A stretch of DNA of 64,000 bases from Acidimicrobiaceae bacterium (GTDB taxonomy: Bacteria; Actinomycetota; Acidimicrobiia; Acidimicrobiales; RAAP-2): NCBI GenBank assembly GCA_003162475.1, contig PMOI01000017.1, forward strand, positions 1 through 64,000, in the 5' to 3' direction. Under the pieces are notes generated by a model. The model was given only the letters and a program-made list of their open reading frames with translations, ran no database searches and was not told where the DNA came from. The position numbers and the translations under genes are program-made. Each line of letters begins with the position of its first letter. Position 1 is the first letter of the stretch. Of the stretch, positions 17,151 to 26,182 are shown piece by piece.

Positions 17151-18112
17151 GTAGTGCTTCGATCGTTCCAGAGACTCGTGGTCTCTCCGGTGACGACGCG
17201 TGGAAGGTTCTCAAGCGCGTCGGTTGGGGTCGTCTCGCGAAAGACGCCTTCAAACGTTTGCGGGTAGCTGACGGTTTCAGTCACGCCCGATCGCTCGCGT
17301 TTATGATCTCGCTCGTCGCCATCGAGGGACTGATTGGCTTGGTCGGACTCGCGAGCGTTCTCCACAAGGGCAGCGTCACCGCGATGATCGACGCCACGCT
17401 GCACCGCACCGTTCCCGGCCCCGCTGGCCAGGTACTCACCACCGCGGTAACCCAGGCGCAGGGCGTCGCCGCTGCCCATCATTACAACGCTCTCCTCTTT
17501 GGCCTCATCGGCGGCGTAGTGGTCGCGACCACGGCGATGGGTCAACTCGAACGCGGACTTAATCGCATCTACGGGGTCGAGCAGGACCGCCCGACGCTGA
17601 AGAAGTACGGACTTGCCCTGTTTTTCGCGCTGAGTGTCGGCGCAATTTTTGCGGCGGCGTTCGTGTGTCTCGCGTTCGGCCGGAGTCTCTTTCTCACCAC
17701 GAACAACGCGACGCTCTCGTCAACTTGGGCAATCGTTCGCTGGCCGCTCGGCGTGGGCTTGACCGCCGTCGCGGTGACGGTGCTCTTTCGCTATTCGCCG
17801 CGACGATGCCAGCCACGATTGTCATGGCTGGCCTTCGGTTCCGGCGTGTCGGTGTTCTTATGGGGGTTGGCGACGGTTCTCTTGGACCTCTTCTTCTCGA
17901 GGAGTTCTTCCTTTGGCTCGACGTACGGCCCCCTGGCCGGAGTGGTGGCGCTCCTCGTCTGGAGCTTGCTGTCGAGCGTCGCGTTGTTTTACGGCGCGGC
18001 CGTGGCGGCCCAACTCGAAGCGGTCAGGGCCGGTGCGTCCACACCGCAGGACGCGCAAAAAGTGGCCGAATCGGATCCAGCGACCGATCGAGGAACGGTA
18101 GCGGCGCAGTGA
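17147..18112 (+). CDS. YihY/BrkB family inner-membrane protein
   Basis: 321 residues. The start at 17147 is chosen because AGAAGGAGG lies just before it and the ATGA overlap is typical of this operon; an in-frame extension upstream has no ribosome site. Six membrane helices are interrupted by the family segment GQLERGLNRIYGVEQDRP (about 130-147). The motif SRSSSFGSTYGPLAGVVALLVW near the end is the strongest BrkB/YihY match. The family was once called ribonuclease BN, wrongly; its function is not established, though it is often found near lipid and envelope genes. Its position between a lipid kinase and a cardiolipin-synthase-like enzyme points to lipid transport or flipping (inference). Confidence 0.88.
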   Translation: MSSASIVPETRGLSGDDAWKVLKRVGWGRLAKDAFKRLRVADGFSHARSLAFMISLVAIEGLIGLVGLASVLHKGSVTAMIDATLHRTVPGPAGQVLTTAVTQAQGVAAAHHYNALLFGLIGGVVVATTAMGQLERGLNRIYGVEQDRPTLKKYGLALFFALSVGAIFAAAFVCLAFGRSLFLTTNNATLSSTWAIVRWPLGVGLTAVAVTVLFRYSPRRCQPRLSWLAFGSGVSVFLWGLATVLLDLFFSRSSSFGSTYGPLAGVVALLVWSLLSSVALFYGAAVAAQLEAVRAGASTPQDAQKVAESDPATDRGTVAAQ

Positions 18113-19305
18113 CCACCGAGAAGGCGCAGGAGCGCGCGACGGACCCACTCGAAGCGATCGCCCGCGGACGACGCACGCTCGAGGGCGTCGTGGGCATCCC
18201 CGCGACGGAGGGAAACCGAGTCACGATACTGCGCAACGGGCAGGAGATCTTTCCAGCGATGCTCGAAGCCATTGATGGTGCCGAGCACACCATCGACTTT
18301 CTGACCTTCGTCTACTGGAAGGGTGAGATCGGCACCGAGATGGCTGGCGCACTCTCTCGACGGGCTCGGGCGGGGGTACGAGTTCGGGTGCTCTTAGACG
18401 CCTGGGGGTCGCACCCGATCGAAGAACAACTCATCGACGAGATGATCGGCGCCGGGGTCCAATTGCGATGGTTTCGTCCCCTCAGTCGACTACACGTGCA
18501 CGACGTCAATCACCGCACGCACCGTAAAGTGCTCGTGGTCGACGAGTCGATGGGCTTCACCGGCGGCGTCGGCATCTCCGATCTGTGGCGCGGCGACGCT
18601 CGCAACGAACACGAATGGCGTGACACCCACTTCAAGGTCGAGGGCCCCGCCGTCGACGGACTGCGCGCCGCGTTCCTGGACAACTGGGCGGAAACCGACC
18701 CGACCATCTTCGACAACGAGTTCGACCGCTTTCCGAGCCAGCCCGCTCCGGGTCGCAGCACCGTGCAGTGCGTGCGCGGCGCGGCGGCGACGGGCGGCAG
18801 CGATCTGCGAAGTGTCTTTCAGACCCTTTTGCAGTTGGCCACACGACAACTACGAGTGACGACGGCCTACTTCGTTCCCGACGACGATCTCACGAAGCGT
18901 CTCTGTGACGCCGCCGGGCGCGGCGTGAGGGTACAGATCCTCCTTCCCGGACCCTTCGCCGACAAGCGTTTCGTGCAACTCGCGGCGGAGATGGAGTACG
19001 AGGAACTCATCGATGCTGGCGTCGAACTTTGGAACTTCCAGCCCTCGATGATGCACGCCAAGATCATGACGGTGGACGGCCTCATCGCCAACGTAGGTTC
19101 GGCCAATTTCAACACCCGATCCCTCAACTGCGATGAGGAGATCAATATGGTGATCTTTGATCCCGAGATCGCGCGGACCCTGGACAACCACTTCGAGAAG
19201 GATCTCGAACGTAGCGTCCGGATCGACGCGCAGCGCTGGAAGAAGCGCTCACTGTTCCAGCACGCCAAAGAACAACTCGTCGCTCCCCTGCGACCTGTTT
19301 CATAG
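18109..19305 (+). CDS. Cardiolipin-synthase-like phospholipase D family enzyme
   Basis: 398 residues from the GTG at 18109, which overlaps the previous stop (GTGA); a longer frame upstream is an artefact. Both HKD motifs are canonical: HRKVLVVDES with FTGGVGI (about 141-160) and HAKIMTVDGL with VGSANFNTRS (about 311-335). The layout matches bacterial Cls/ClsB enzymes that join phosphatidylglycerol (or phosphatidylethanolamine) units into cardiolipin. Unlike ClsA it lacks N-terminal membrane helices and so is closer to the soluble ClsB/C type. Eleven bases separate it from the next gene, a PAP2 phosphatase preceded by AGGAG. Confidence 0.88.
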   Translation: MTTEKAQERATDPLEAIARGRRTLEGVVGIPATEGNRVTILRNGQEIFPAMLEAIDGAEHTIDFLTFVYWKGEIGTEMAGALSRRARAGVRVRVLLDAWGSHPIEEQLIDEMIGAGVQLRWFRPLSRLHVHDVNHRTHRKVLVVDESMGFTGGVGISDLWRGDARNEHEWRDTHFKVEGPAVDGLRAAFLDNWAETDPTIFDNEFDRFPSQPAPGRSTVQCVRGAAATGGSDLRSVFQTLLQLATRQLRVTTAYFVPDDDLTKRLCDAAGRGVRVQILLPGPFADKRFVQLAAEMEYEELIDAGVELWNFQPSMMHAKIMTVDGLIANVGSANFNTRSLNCDEEINMVIFDPEIARTLDNHFEKDLERSVRIDAQRWKKRSLFQHAKEQLVAPLRPVS

Positions 19306-19316
19306 GAGTCCACACC

Positions 19317-20201
19317 ATGCTCATTCTTTCCCTCACGCTTCTGGCGATCGTCGTTCCCGGCCTCCTCGCGGCGTGGGCCGCGTACCGATGGCCTCAGAGC
19401 GCCCCGACGGCGCCCAAAATCGACGTCGAAACGGTCCAAAGCGAAGTTCATCGACACCCACGATGGGCCGGCTTCGTGCGTTCGCGGCTCGATCCGAACT
19501 CCGCGACCGGCCTGGTCTTGAGTGCGGCGGTCGTCCTGTTCGTCGTCGGCACTGCCGGCGTGGGGATCGTGCTGTTCATGATTCACACCAACAGCGGCTT
19601 CGCCCGACTGGACCACAGCGCCAGTCTGTTCGGAGCACACCACGCGACCACCCTCTCCACTCGAGTCTTGAGGGTGTACACCCAACTCGGCGGAGCTCTC
19701 GTGATCGTCCCGCTCGGCGTGGTCGTCGCGATCGTCGAATGGATTCGCCAGCGATCCTTCGCAGTCGTCACGTTCCTCACTCTTGTCGTAGGAGGACAGT
19801 TCCTCGTCGCCAACGTGATCAAATCAATCGTGGGTCGCGCCCGACCCCACTTCGATCAGCTGACCGGTTTTTCCGGGACGTCGTTTCCGTCCGGTCACGC
19901 CGTGGCTACCTCCGCGTGTCTTGCGGCGTTCGCTCTGGTCATCGGTCGACGACGGTCCCTACTGGTGAGGTCGCTCCTCGCAGGCATTGCCGTTGGTCTC
20001 GCCACTGGCATCGCGTGGACTCGAGTCATGCTCGGTGTGCACTGGCTGACCGACGTGCTCGGCGGATTGGCGCTCGGCTGGGCGTGGTTCGCCCTCTGTT
20101 CGATTGCCTTCGGCGGCTATCAACTTCGATTTGGTGCTCCAGCCAAGACCGCGGAGCAGGCGGTCTCCCCTCGAAGTACGGCGCGCGAAGAGTCTCGTTG
20201 A
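19317..20201 (+). CDS. Second PAP2-family membrane phosphatase
   Basis: 294 residues with a good AGGAG site before the ATG. An N-terminal membrane helix (1-22) is followed by a soluble stretch, then the PAP2 core: KSIVGRARPHF (about 167-177), FPSGHAVA (about 189-196) and TRVMLGVHWLTDV (about 234-246). All catalytic His and Arg positions are in place. It closes the lipid operon and is not a close copy of the first PAP2 protein, so the two probably act on different lipids or on different sides of the membrane (inference). The convergent minus-strand prpB-like gene ends 15 bases after its stop. Confidence 0.88.
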   Translation: MLILSLTLLAIVVPGLLAAWAAYRWPQSAPTAPKIDVETVQSEVHRHPRWAGFVRSRLDPNSATGLVLSAAVVLFVVGTAGVGIVLFMIHTNSGFARLDHSASLFGAHHATTLSTRVLRVYTQLGGALVIVPLGVVVAIVEWIRQRSFAVVTFLTLVVGGQFLVANVIKSIVGRARPHFDQLTGFSGTSFPSGHAVATSACLAAFALVIGRRRSLLVRSLLAGIAVGLATGIAWTRVMLGVHWLTDVLGGLALGWAWFALCSIAFGGYQLRFGAPAKTAEQAVSPRSTAREESR

Positions 20202-20216
20202 CCTCCGGTCGAAAAG

Positions 20217-21116
20217 CTACCGAGGTACGTCGAAGTTGAATATGGACGAGTCGTAGGCGTTGTACGACTCATAGTCGAGCAGGTCGTAGAGGTCCGAACG
20301 ATGTTGCATCTCGCCGAGCATCGACGTCAGACTTCCCTCGCGCTTGATGGTGTCGAGCGCTCGCACCGCGCTCCCCATGGCCACGCGCAAGAGTGACACC
20401 GGAAAGATCACGATGTTGACGCCGACGTCGGCCAGTTGGCTGGTGGTGAACAACTCACTCTTGCCGAACTCGGTCATGTTCGCCAGCATTGGCACGTCGA
20501 CGGCGGCTCGGATCGTCTCGAACTCCTTGAGGTCCACCATCGCCTCGGGGAAGATCGCGTCTGCTCCCGCGTCGACGAGCGCTTTGCACCGTTCGACCGC
20601 GGCGCTGAGGCCCTCGACCGCTCGAATGTCCGTTCGGGCCATGATGAGCAGATTCGCGTCGCGTCGAGCGGTCACCGCGGCCCTGATGCGCCGGATGGCC
20701 GACCCCTCGTCGACCACTTGCTTGCCGTCTAAGTGCCCACACCGTTTCGGATTGACCTGGTCTTCGATGTGCAGACCCGCGACCCCACTGTCCTCTAACA
20801 CCTGCACGGACCGAGCGACGTTCATGGGTTCACCGAAACCGGTGTCGGCGTCGACGAGCGTGGGTAGATCGGTGACGCGAGCGATCTGTGCACTTCTGGC
20901 GGCGACCTCACTCAGTGTCGTGAGTCCAATGTCGGGCAGACCAAGGTCCGCCGCGAGGACCGCGCCCGAGACGTAGACGCCGTCGAAGTTCTTGCGCTCG
21001 ATTAACTTCGCGGACAATGGATTGAACGCACCGGGCACGACCAACAGTTCGCCCGTCGCGAGACGCGCCCGAAATCGATCACGCTTCTCGGCGGCACTGA
21101 CGAGTGAGTAGAGCAT
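20217..21116 (-). CDS. prpB: PrpB/isocitrate-lyase-PEP-mutase family lyase (2-methylisocitrate lyase-like)
   Basis: 299 residues. It has the metal-binding DADTGFGEP (Asp89, Asp91), the HIEDQ segment and the catalytic loop NPKRCGHLDGK with Cys126, all as in 2-methylisocitrate lyases and relatives. PrpB splits 2-methylisocitrate into pyruvate and succinate in the methylcitrate cycle; close relatives cleave 2,3-dimethylmalate or oxaloacetate. The stop of the upstream prpD-like gene and this start overlap at 21116. No methylcitrate synthase (prpC) is in the window, so the actual C-C cleavage substrate is open. It is the last gene of the minus-strand catabolic block. Confidence 0.85.
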   Translation of the reverse strand: MLYSLVSAAEKRDRFRARLATGELLVVPGAFNPLSAKLIERKNFDGVYVSGAVLAADLGLPDIGLTTLSEVAARSAQIARVTDLPTLVDADTGFGEPMNVARSVQVLEDSGVAGLHIEDQVNPKRCGHLDGKQVVDEGSAIRRIRAAVTARRDANLLIMARTDIRAVEGLSAAVERCKALVDAGADAIFPEAMVDLKEFETIRAAVDVPMLANMTEFGKSELFTTSQLADVGVNIVIFPVSLLRVAMGSAVRALDTIKREGSLTSMLGEMQHRSDLYDLLDYESYNAYDSSIFNFDVPR

Positions 21117-22642
21117 CAGATCAGCCCCTCGGGTTCGGGCACCGACGCCAAGAGTCCGCGACGAGCCGTGAAGTTGAGCTCCGCGAAGTCGCTCGCCGCC
21201 ATTTCGGGAAGTCGCTGCGCCGCCGCGAGAAATCGCTCTATCTCTTCGTCCTCCAGCACGTCACGCGCGAGCGATCGGAACTTCGCCACGTACTGATCTC
21301 GAGCGAAGGGCCGTGCCCCGAGCGGGTGCGCGTCCGGTAGGGCGATCTCCTCGACGATCGTCGTGCCGTCCTTCAAGGTGATCTCGACACGGCCACCGTA
21401 AGCCTTCTCTCGAGGATCGACCGAGAGGTAGCGACGAGACCACTCGGGTTCTTCGACGGTGCTCACCTTTCGCCACAGTCGAACGGTGTCGGGACGCGTC
21501 ACTCGCTCGCGCGCGTACGAGTCAGCGTGGTGCCACGAACCGTCTTGAAAGGCCACGGTGAAGATGAACGGCACCGAGTGGTCGAGCGTCTCGCGCGACG
21601 CGTTCGGGTCGTACTTCTGCGGGTCGTTTGCCCCCGAGCCGATCACGTAATGCGTGTGGTACGAGGAGTGGATGACGACACTCTCAATCTGATCACCGTC
21701 GAGCAACTCGGGATGTTCGTCGTGGAGCTTTCGCGCCAGGTCGATCCAGGCCTGCGCCTGGTACTCGGCGGAGTGCTCCTTCGTGAAACTCTCGAGAATG
21801 GCGCGCTTCGCCTCGCCGAGTCCCGGCAACGACACCGTGTACGAACCGTCGGGTCCATCGAGCAGCCACGCGATCACGCCGTCTTCACCTTCGTAGATCG
21901 GCGCCGGTGACGTTTGACCGCGCATCGCGCGATCGACGGCCTCGATGGCAACTTTGCCCGCAAACGCTGGCGCGTACGCCTTCCACGTGGAAATCTCGCC
22001 CTTGCGTGATTGACGCGTCGCCGTGGTCGTGTGCAAGGCCTGCCCGATCGCTTGGTAGATCGTCTCCTCGTCGAGACCGAGCAGCGTGCCGAGACCCGCC
22101 GCCACGCTGGGTCCTAAATGCGCGACGTGATCGATCCGGTGCTCGTGGAGAGAGATAGTTCGTGCCAGCGCGATCTGTATCTCGTAGGCCGTCGCGATTG
22201 CTCGAACGACGTGCCCACCCGTGAGTGCGCGCGCGGCGCCGACGTGCTGGGCCACCGCGACGATCGGAGGAATGTTGTCGCCTGGGTGCGAGTATTCGGC
22301 CGCCAAGAACGTGTCGTGAAAGTCGAGCTCGCGCACCGCCACGCCGTTGGCCCACGCGGCCCATTCCGGCGAGACGCGCACGTCCGACGTCGTACCTACG
22401 ACCGTGCTGCCGGGAGAAAAACGATGGCGAGTGGCCTGCGCGCGAGCGGCCACGACGGGGCTTCGAATGAGCGACGCGGCGGCCACCGCCGCGTTGTCAA
22501 TGACGCGGTTGATCACCATGTTGGTGACGTCATCGCTCACCTCGACCGGGTCGGCCGCCACCGCGGCGATCTTCCACGCCAACTGACTCTCGCGAGGGAG
22601 TTCCTCGTCACTGCGGTAGACGCGTACTTTGTGATCGATCAC
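21116..22642 (-). CDS. prpD: MmgE/PrpD family dehydratase (2-methylcitrate dehydratase-like)
   Basis: 509 residues from the GTG at 22642, chosen because GAAAGGA lies seven bases upstream; the 34 codons before it carry no family features. Family marks include the acidic/basic active-site region [24 protein letters not shown], the phrase [17 protein letters not shown] and [12 protein letters not shown]. Members dehydrate 2-methylcitrate, epimerise iminodisuccinate, or decarboxylate cis-aconitate to itaconate; sequence alone does not separate these. It is coupled to the PrpB-like lyase, which favours a dehydration-then-lysis pathway. Confidence 0.85.
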   Translation of the reverse strand: MIDHKVRVYRSDEELPRESQLAWKIAAVAADPVEVSDDVTNMVINRVIDNAAVAAASLIRSPVVAARAQATRHRFSPGSTVVGTTSDVRVSPEWAAWANGVAVRELDFHDTFLAAEYSHPGDNIPPIVAVAQHVGAARALTGGHVVRAIATAYEIQIALARTISLHEHRIDHVAHLGPSVAAGLGTLLGLDEETIYQAIGQALHTTTATRQSRKGEISTWKAYAPAFAGKVAIEAVDRAMRGQTSPAPIYEGEDGVIAWLLDGPDGSYTVSLPGLGEAKRAILESFTKEHSAEYQAQAWIDLARKLHDEHPELLDGDQIESVVIHSSYHTHYVIGSGANDPQKYDPNASRETLDHSVPFIFTVAFQDGSWHHADSYARERVTRPDTVRLWRKVSTVEEPEWSRRYLSVDPREKAYGGRVEITLKDGTTIVEEIALPDAHPLGARPFARDQYVAKFRSLARDVLEDEEIERFLAAAQRLPEMAASDFAELNFTARRGLLASVPEPEGLI

Positions 22643-22775
22643 TCGATTCCTTTCGGTAACAGGCCCGAGGAGCATCGGGACTCTGTGGCGTCGCGTGCAA
22701 CGATTCGTCGCCGAATCTCGTTCAACACGCCGGCGAGGCTCCATACGAAACGTGACGGTCGAAACATCGCGCTCG

Positions 22776-23543
22776 TCATGGCAGTCGCTTGGTAATCGCC
22801 GCGCTGGCCCGCTTCAACTCCAAGATGCACCACTCGACTTTCTCTTCGTCGAGTTCCACCGCGGGGCCCGACACTTGCAGTGACGCCTCCAACGTTCCCT
22901 CTTGACCAAAGACGGGGACCGCAACCGACGCGGAACCGAGATCGCGCTCGCTAATGCTGTAGGCGAAACCAAGGTCGCGAATCTCTTTCAAGCTATTGGC
23001 AAACTCCTGCTCGGTGACGATCTGACCGCTCGCCAAGCGGATCTCTGGAACGCCTTCCAGAAGTGTCGCGACTTCCTCAGTCGTCATCGCGGCGGCGAAG
23101 ATCCGAGCGCCCCCTAGATACAAGGGTGTTGATTCTCCGACCGGCAAGAGGTAGCGAAGTGGCGCCGTGCCCTCGACACGCAGCACCATCACTTGTGCGA
23201 AGTCCACGCGGATCGCGAGCGAGGACATCAAACCACTCGCGGCGGTGAGCTCTTGCAGTATCGGCTGCGTGATCTGGTTCAAACTGCTCGTCACGTGAAA
23301 CGAGAAGGCGTTTATCACGGACGTGACACCGACCGTGTAGCCGTAGCGTTCTTGACTCACGTAGCCGTACTGCAACATGACGCTCAAAATCCGCTGGGTC
23401 GTCGCGAGGTGGATCCCCGACTCCGACGCGATATCCGTCAGGCGCATCGGGACACGACTCTGTCGAAGGATGCGAAGGATGTCGAACGTCCGCTCGAGCG
23501 AGCGCATAGAACTCGAATTCGTGATTCGATTCGTGCCCGCCAC
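22776..23543 (-). CDS. IclR-family transcriptional regulator
   Basis: 255 residues from a GTG. A winged helix-turn-helix (about 13-75, [34 protein letters not shown]) precedes the IclR effector domain (about 85-250), with [21 protein letters not shown] as its conserved strand. IclR proteins often control pathways for aromatic or short carboxylic acids and bind acids such as glyoxylate, pyruvate or protocatechuate. It sits inside the catabolic block between the HMG-CoA-lyase-like and PrpD-like genes, and so is the likely local regulator. I could not identify its operator with certainty. Confidence 0.9.
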   Translation of the reverse strand: MAGTNRITNSSSMRSLERTFDILRILRQSRVPMRLTDIASESGIHLATTQRILSVMLQYGYVSQERYGYTVGVTSVINAFSFHVTSSLNQITQPILQELTAASGLMSSLAIRVDFAQVMVLRVEGTAPLRYLLPVGESTPLYLGGARIFAAAMTTEEVATLLEGVPEIRLASGQIVTEQEFANSLKEIRDLGFAYSISERDLGSASVAVPVFGQEGTLEASLQVSGPAVELDEEKVEWCILELKRASAAITKRLP

Positions 23544-23600
23544 TACGTCCCACCCGACGTTCGTCCATCCACCGTCGCCGACCTCGTGTTCACGGGTCGA

Positions 23601-24746
23601 TCAGCGCTCGCCACGCGATCCTTTCGATTGAACGGATAGTTCCGTCCGGGCGCTCGAGACAATGGGTTGGGCCCACGGCGACGGCGCTCCCTCGTACGCG
23701 CCAGGACCCACACGAAAGTGTTGGGCCTGCTCTTCGGTCTCGATGAAGGGTAAGTCCATGGGAAAGAGTGCCACGCCGCGCGGCCGCGGGCCGGCCTTGG
23801 ACACGTGGCCCCACAACGAGTGGCCAACGACCTTCTCGGCGAGGAGCGCGGCTTCGATCAGTCGATCGATGTCGATGCCTGTGGGGACGCCGAGTTCGTT
23901 CAACAGGTCTACGAGGTCCTCGGTCGGGATCATGCGCGTCATGCGTCCGTGACCACCGTAGGGGCACCCTCCCATGCCACCGATCGAGGTGTCGAGGACT
24001 AGCGTCTGGTCTTCGTTGAGCACCTTGAGTGCCTCATACGCCGACAACATCGCCGAGCCGCGAGCGTCGTGCAGGTGCAGATGGAAGCGATCGATCTCGG
24101 GCCAGCGCTCTTGGATCGCGCGCAGCTGTGACGCCACCTCATCCGGCACGTTCCAGGCCATCGGATCCCCGATCCAGACCTTGTCGACCTTCACGCCCGC
24201 CGCCGTCCAGAGTTCGTGCTGGCGCTCGAGCATCTCCATTCGGTAACCCTCGTCGAACGGGCCGAGCCAGTTCGACCCCCACGCGGCGTTGATCGCGATG
24301 CCGGCGCTTCGTGCGCCGGACGCGACGGTGCGCTCGATGACCGCCGGCCAGAGGTCGATCTCGTCTTGTTGCGACCGGTTGGTATTGCGGCGCACGAAGA
24401 CGTCACAGAGATGGACGAACGTACGCGGGAACTCCTTGGACTCACTCAGTGGCGGCATGTACTGGCTCATGCGCTCACGACCGCGCTCGTTGAGAGCGAG
24501 GGCGGTGTAGGTGACGCCGTCTCTCGGAGTGAAGCGGTCGACGAGCTCGTCAATGTTGGCCATCTGCGGGGTCCACTTCGGGCTGACGAAGGAGCCGACG
24601 ACGATGGTCTTGAGTCCGGTCACCGACAACGCGTCCAGCAACGCGATCTTCGCGTCCACCGTGATCGCCGCGCTCTCGATCTGCATGCCTTCGCGCATGC
24701 CCTCTTCGATGATCTCGACTTTCGGATAGGAATCACGGCGCGTCAA
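23601..24746 (-). CDS. HMG-CoA-lyase-like enzyme (pyruvate-carboxyltransferase TIM barrel), atypical metal site
   Basis: 381 residues. The family is clear: FVSPKWTPQM (about 53-62), the metal-binding HLHLHDARG (His224, His226) and the catalytic Cys loop GGMGGCPYGG (Cys261) followed by TEDLVDLL. Two usual metal-site features differ. RDGLQ near the N-terminus is REGMQ (Arg18, Glu19), and the GN pair of the Cys loop (ASGNLATED) is replaced by GRMTRMIPTED. Family members cleave 3-hydroxy-3-methylglutaryl-CoA or similar 3-hydroxyacyl-CoAs to acetyl-CoA or a related unit and a keto acid. A CoA-transferase gene just upstream fits a CoA-ester substrate. The altered residues suggest a substrate other than HMG-CoA (inference). 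Confidence 0.82.
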   Translation of the reverse strand: MTRRDSYPKVEIIEEGMREGMQIESAAITVDAKIALLDALSVTGLKTIVVGSFVSPKWTPQMANIDELVDRFTPRDGVTYTALALNERGRERMSQYMPPLSESKEFPRTFVHLCDVFVRRNTNRSQQDEIDLWPAVIERTVASGARSAGIAINAAWGSNWLGPFDEGYRMEMLERQHELWTAAGVKVDKVWIGDPMAWNVPDEVASQLRAIQERWPEIDRFHLHLHDARGSAMLSAYEALKVLNEDQTLVLDTSIGGMGGCPYGGHGRMTRMIPTEDLVDLLNELGVPTGIDIDRLIEAALLAEKVVGHSLWGHVSKAGPRPRGVALFPMDLPFIETEEQAQHFRVGPGAYEGAPSPWAQPIVSSARTELSVQSKGSRGER

Positions 24747-24791
24747 TCGTCTCCCTCTCTGCTCTCTCCAACATTCCAGTTCTGGGTAACC

Positions 24792-25994
24792 CTAAACGCA
24801 GTGATGATCATGGAGGGCCTCGATCTCTTCATTGGAGTAGCCGAGTTCACCGAGGATGGCGTTCGTGTGCTGGCCCAGTCGCGGCGGCGGCAGCGAAGGG
24901 ACCAACGTCTCGCCGTTCACGTGCACGCCACTTCCGAGGACCTGGACGTGGTCGCGGCCCCCGACACCCACCTCGACGTCGTGCACGAGTCCTCGAACCT
25001 TGATCTGCTCTTGGTTCAGGGCTTCGTCAACGTTCAACAGTCGTCCCGCGGGCACGCTCACGTCGGCCAAGAGTTCCTCCCACTCAAACGCGCGGCGCGC
25101 GGCCAACGACGAATCCAGTTCGGCCGTTAGTTCCTCACGATTTCTCTTGCGCTCGGCGCGACTGAGAAAGCGTTCGTCGGTGATGAGGTCTTCGCGAGCG
25201 CAGGTTCGACACAGCGCCTCGAACTGCTTCTGGGTGTTGGTGGCGATGTTGACGGGTCCGTCGCTCGCTTGGAAAGTACCCGACGGTGACGAAGCGGCGT
25301 TGTCGTTGCCGTGTCGAACGGCCTGGTGACCACTGATGAGCTGTTCGGACACGACCCAACTCATCGAGGTGAGCGCCGCTTCGAGCATGGAGACGTCGAG
25401 GAAACAACCGGTCTGATCGCTCGAACGCCGCACGAGCGCAGCGCAGATCGCCATCGCGGCGACGTAGCCACCTAAGGCGTCACAGATTGGAAAGCCGACG
25501 CGTACGGGTCCGCCAGTCGCGAGGCCTGTGACCGCGGCCATGCCGGCGAAGCCCTGAATGATCTGGTCGTACGCCGTGCGTTCGGCGAGCGGACCGGTCT
25601 GACCGAATCCCGACACGGCGCAGTACACGAGTTGGGGGTTGATGTCGTGGATTCGCTCCCACGAGAAGCCCAGACGAGCGAGGACACCGGGTCGCATGTT
25701 CTCGAGGAGTACGTCGGAAGCACGAAGGAGGCGTTCGAAGACCTCCGCGCCCTCGTCGCTCTTGAGATTCAGCGTTATCGACCGCTTCCCGGCGTTTTGA
25801 GCAAGGAAGGAGGGGCCCATCGACGCGGCCTTCAGTGCCTCGTCGTCCCCGAACTCTCTCGCGAGATCGCCGGTATCGGGAATTTCAATCTTGGTGACGT
25901 CCGCGCCCATCAGGCTCAGCTGATACGCCCCGAAGGGGCCTGCGAGTACGGTGGTCAGATCCAGCACTCGGATGCCACCAAGCAGTTCAGTCAC
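24792..25994 (-). CDS. CaiB/BaiF family III CoA-transferase
   Basis: 400 residues. The N-terminal LGGIRVLDLTTVLAGPF, the segment LLENMRPGVLARLGF and the catalytic Asp172 in FPICDALGGY identify a family III acyl-CoA transferase. It is complete: a C-terminal part with KVRGLVHDV and GQHTNAILGELGY is present. Such enzymes move CoA from succinyl-CoA or another acyl-CoA to an organic acid, without ATP. In this block it would activate the imported acid before cleavage by the adjacent HMG-CoA-lyase-like enzyme. Which acid is unknown; itaconate, citramalate, mesaconate and oxalate-type acids are all substrates in this family. Confidence 0.88.
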   Translation of the reverse strand: MTELLGGIRVLDLTTVLAGPFGAYQLSLMGADVTKIEIPDTGDLAREFGDDEALKAASMGPSFLAQNAGKRSITLNLKSDEGAEVFERLLRASDVLLENMRPGVLARLGFSWERIHDINPQLVYCAVSGFGQTGPLAERTAYDQIIQGFAGMAAVTGLATGGPVRVGFPICDALGGYVAAMAICAALVRRSSDQTGCFLDVSMLEAALTSMSWVVSEQLISGHQAVRHGNDNAASSPSGTFQASDGPVNIATNTQKQFEALCRTCAREDLITDERFLSRAERKRNREELTAELDSSLAARRAFEWEELLADVSVPAGRLLNVDEALNQEQIKVRGLVHDVEVGVGGRDHVQVLGSGVHVNGETLVPSLPPPRLGQHTNAILGELGYSNEEIEALHDHHCV

Positions 25995-26119
25995 GATTCG
26001 GTCCTCACGTGGAAGCCTGGCGTCGGCGATAGTCAGGCGTTACTTGGATCTGCACAGTGTCAGCGCATGACGCGCCGAAAACCAACGTTCAGTCCTTCGC
26101 CATGCAGACGACCTAGCGT

Positions 26120-26152
26120 GGGATGGTCAACGGGCGAACCGCTGACCATCCC
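26120..26152 (-). terminator. Hairpin after the first liv-type binding-protein gene
   Basis: GGGATGGTCA (26120-26129) pairs perfectly with TGACCATCCC (26143-26152), with an extra CGG/CCG pair set in the loop. It follows the binding-protein stop (26183) by some 30 bases on the minus strand. No T-run follows on that strand. It probably separates or attenuates transcription between the transporter and the enzyme genes. Confidence 0.5.
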
Positions 26153-26182
26153 CCACTAAGCGAACAGCTGCGTACTACGTGT

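Noticed and set aside
17665..18108. 148-codon upstream extension of the cardiolipin-synthase-like ORF
   Set aside because: It lies inside the BrkB coding region in another frame. The GTGA overlap at 18109 is the natural start.
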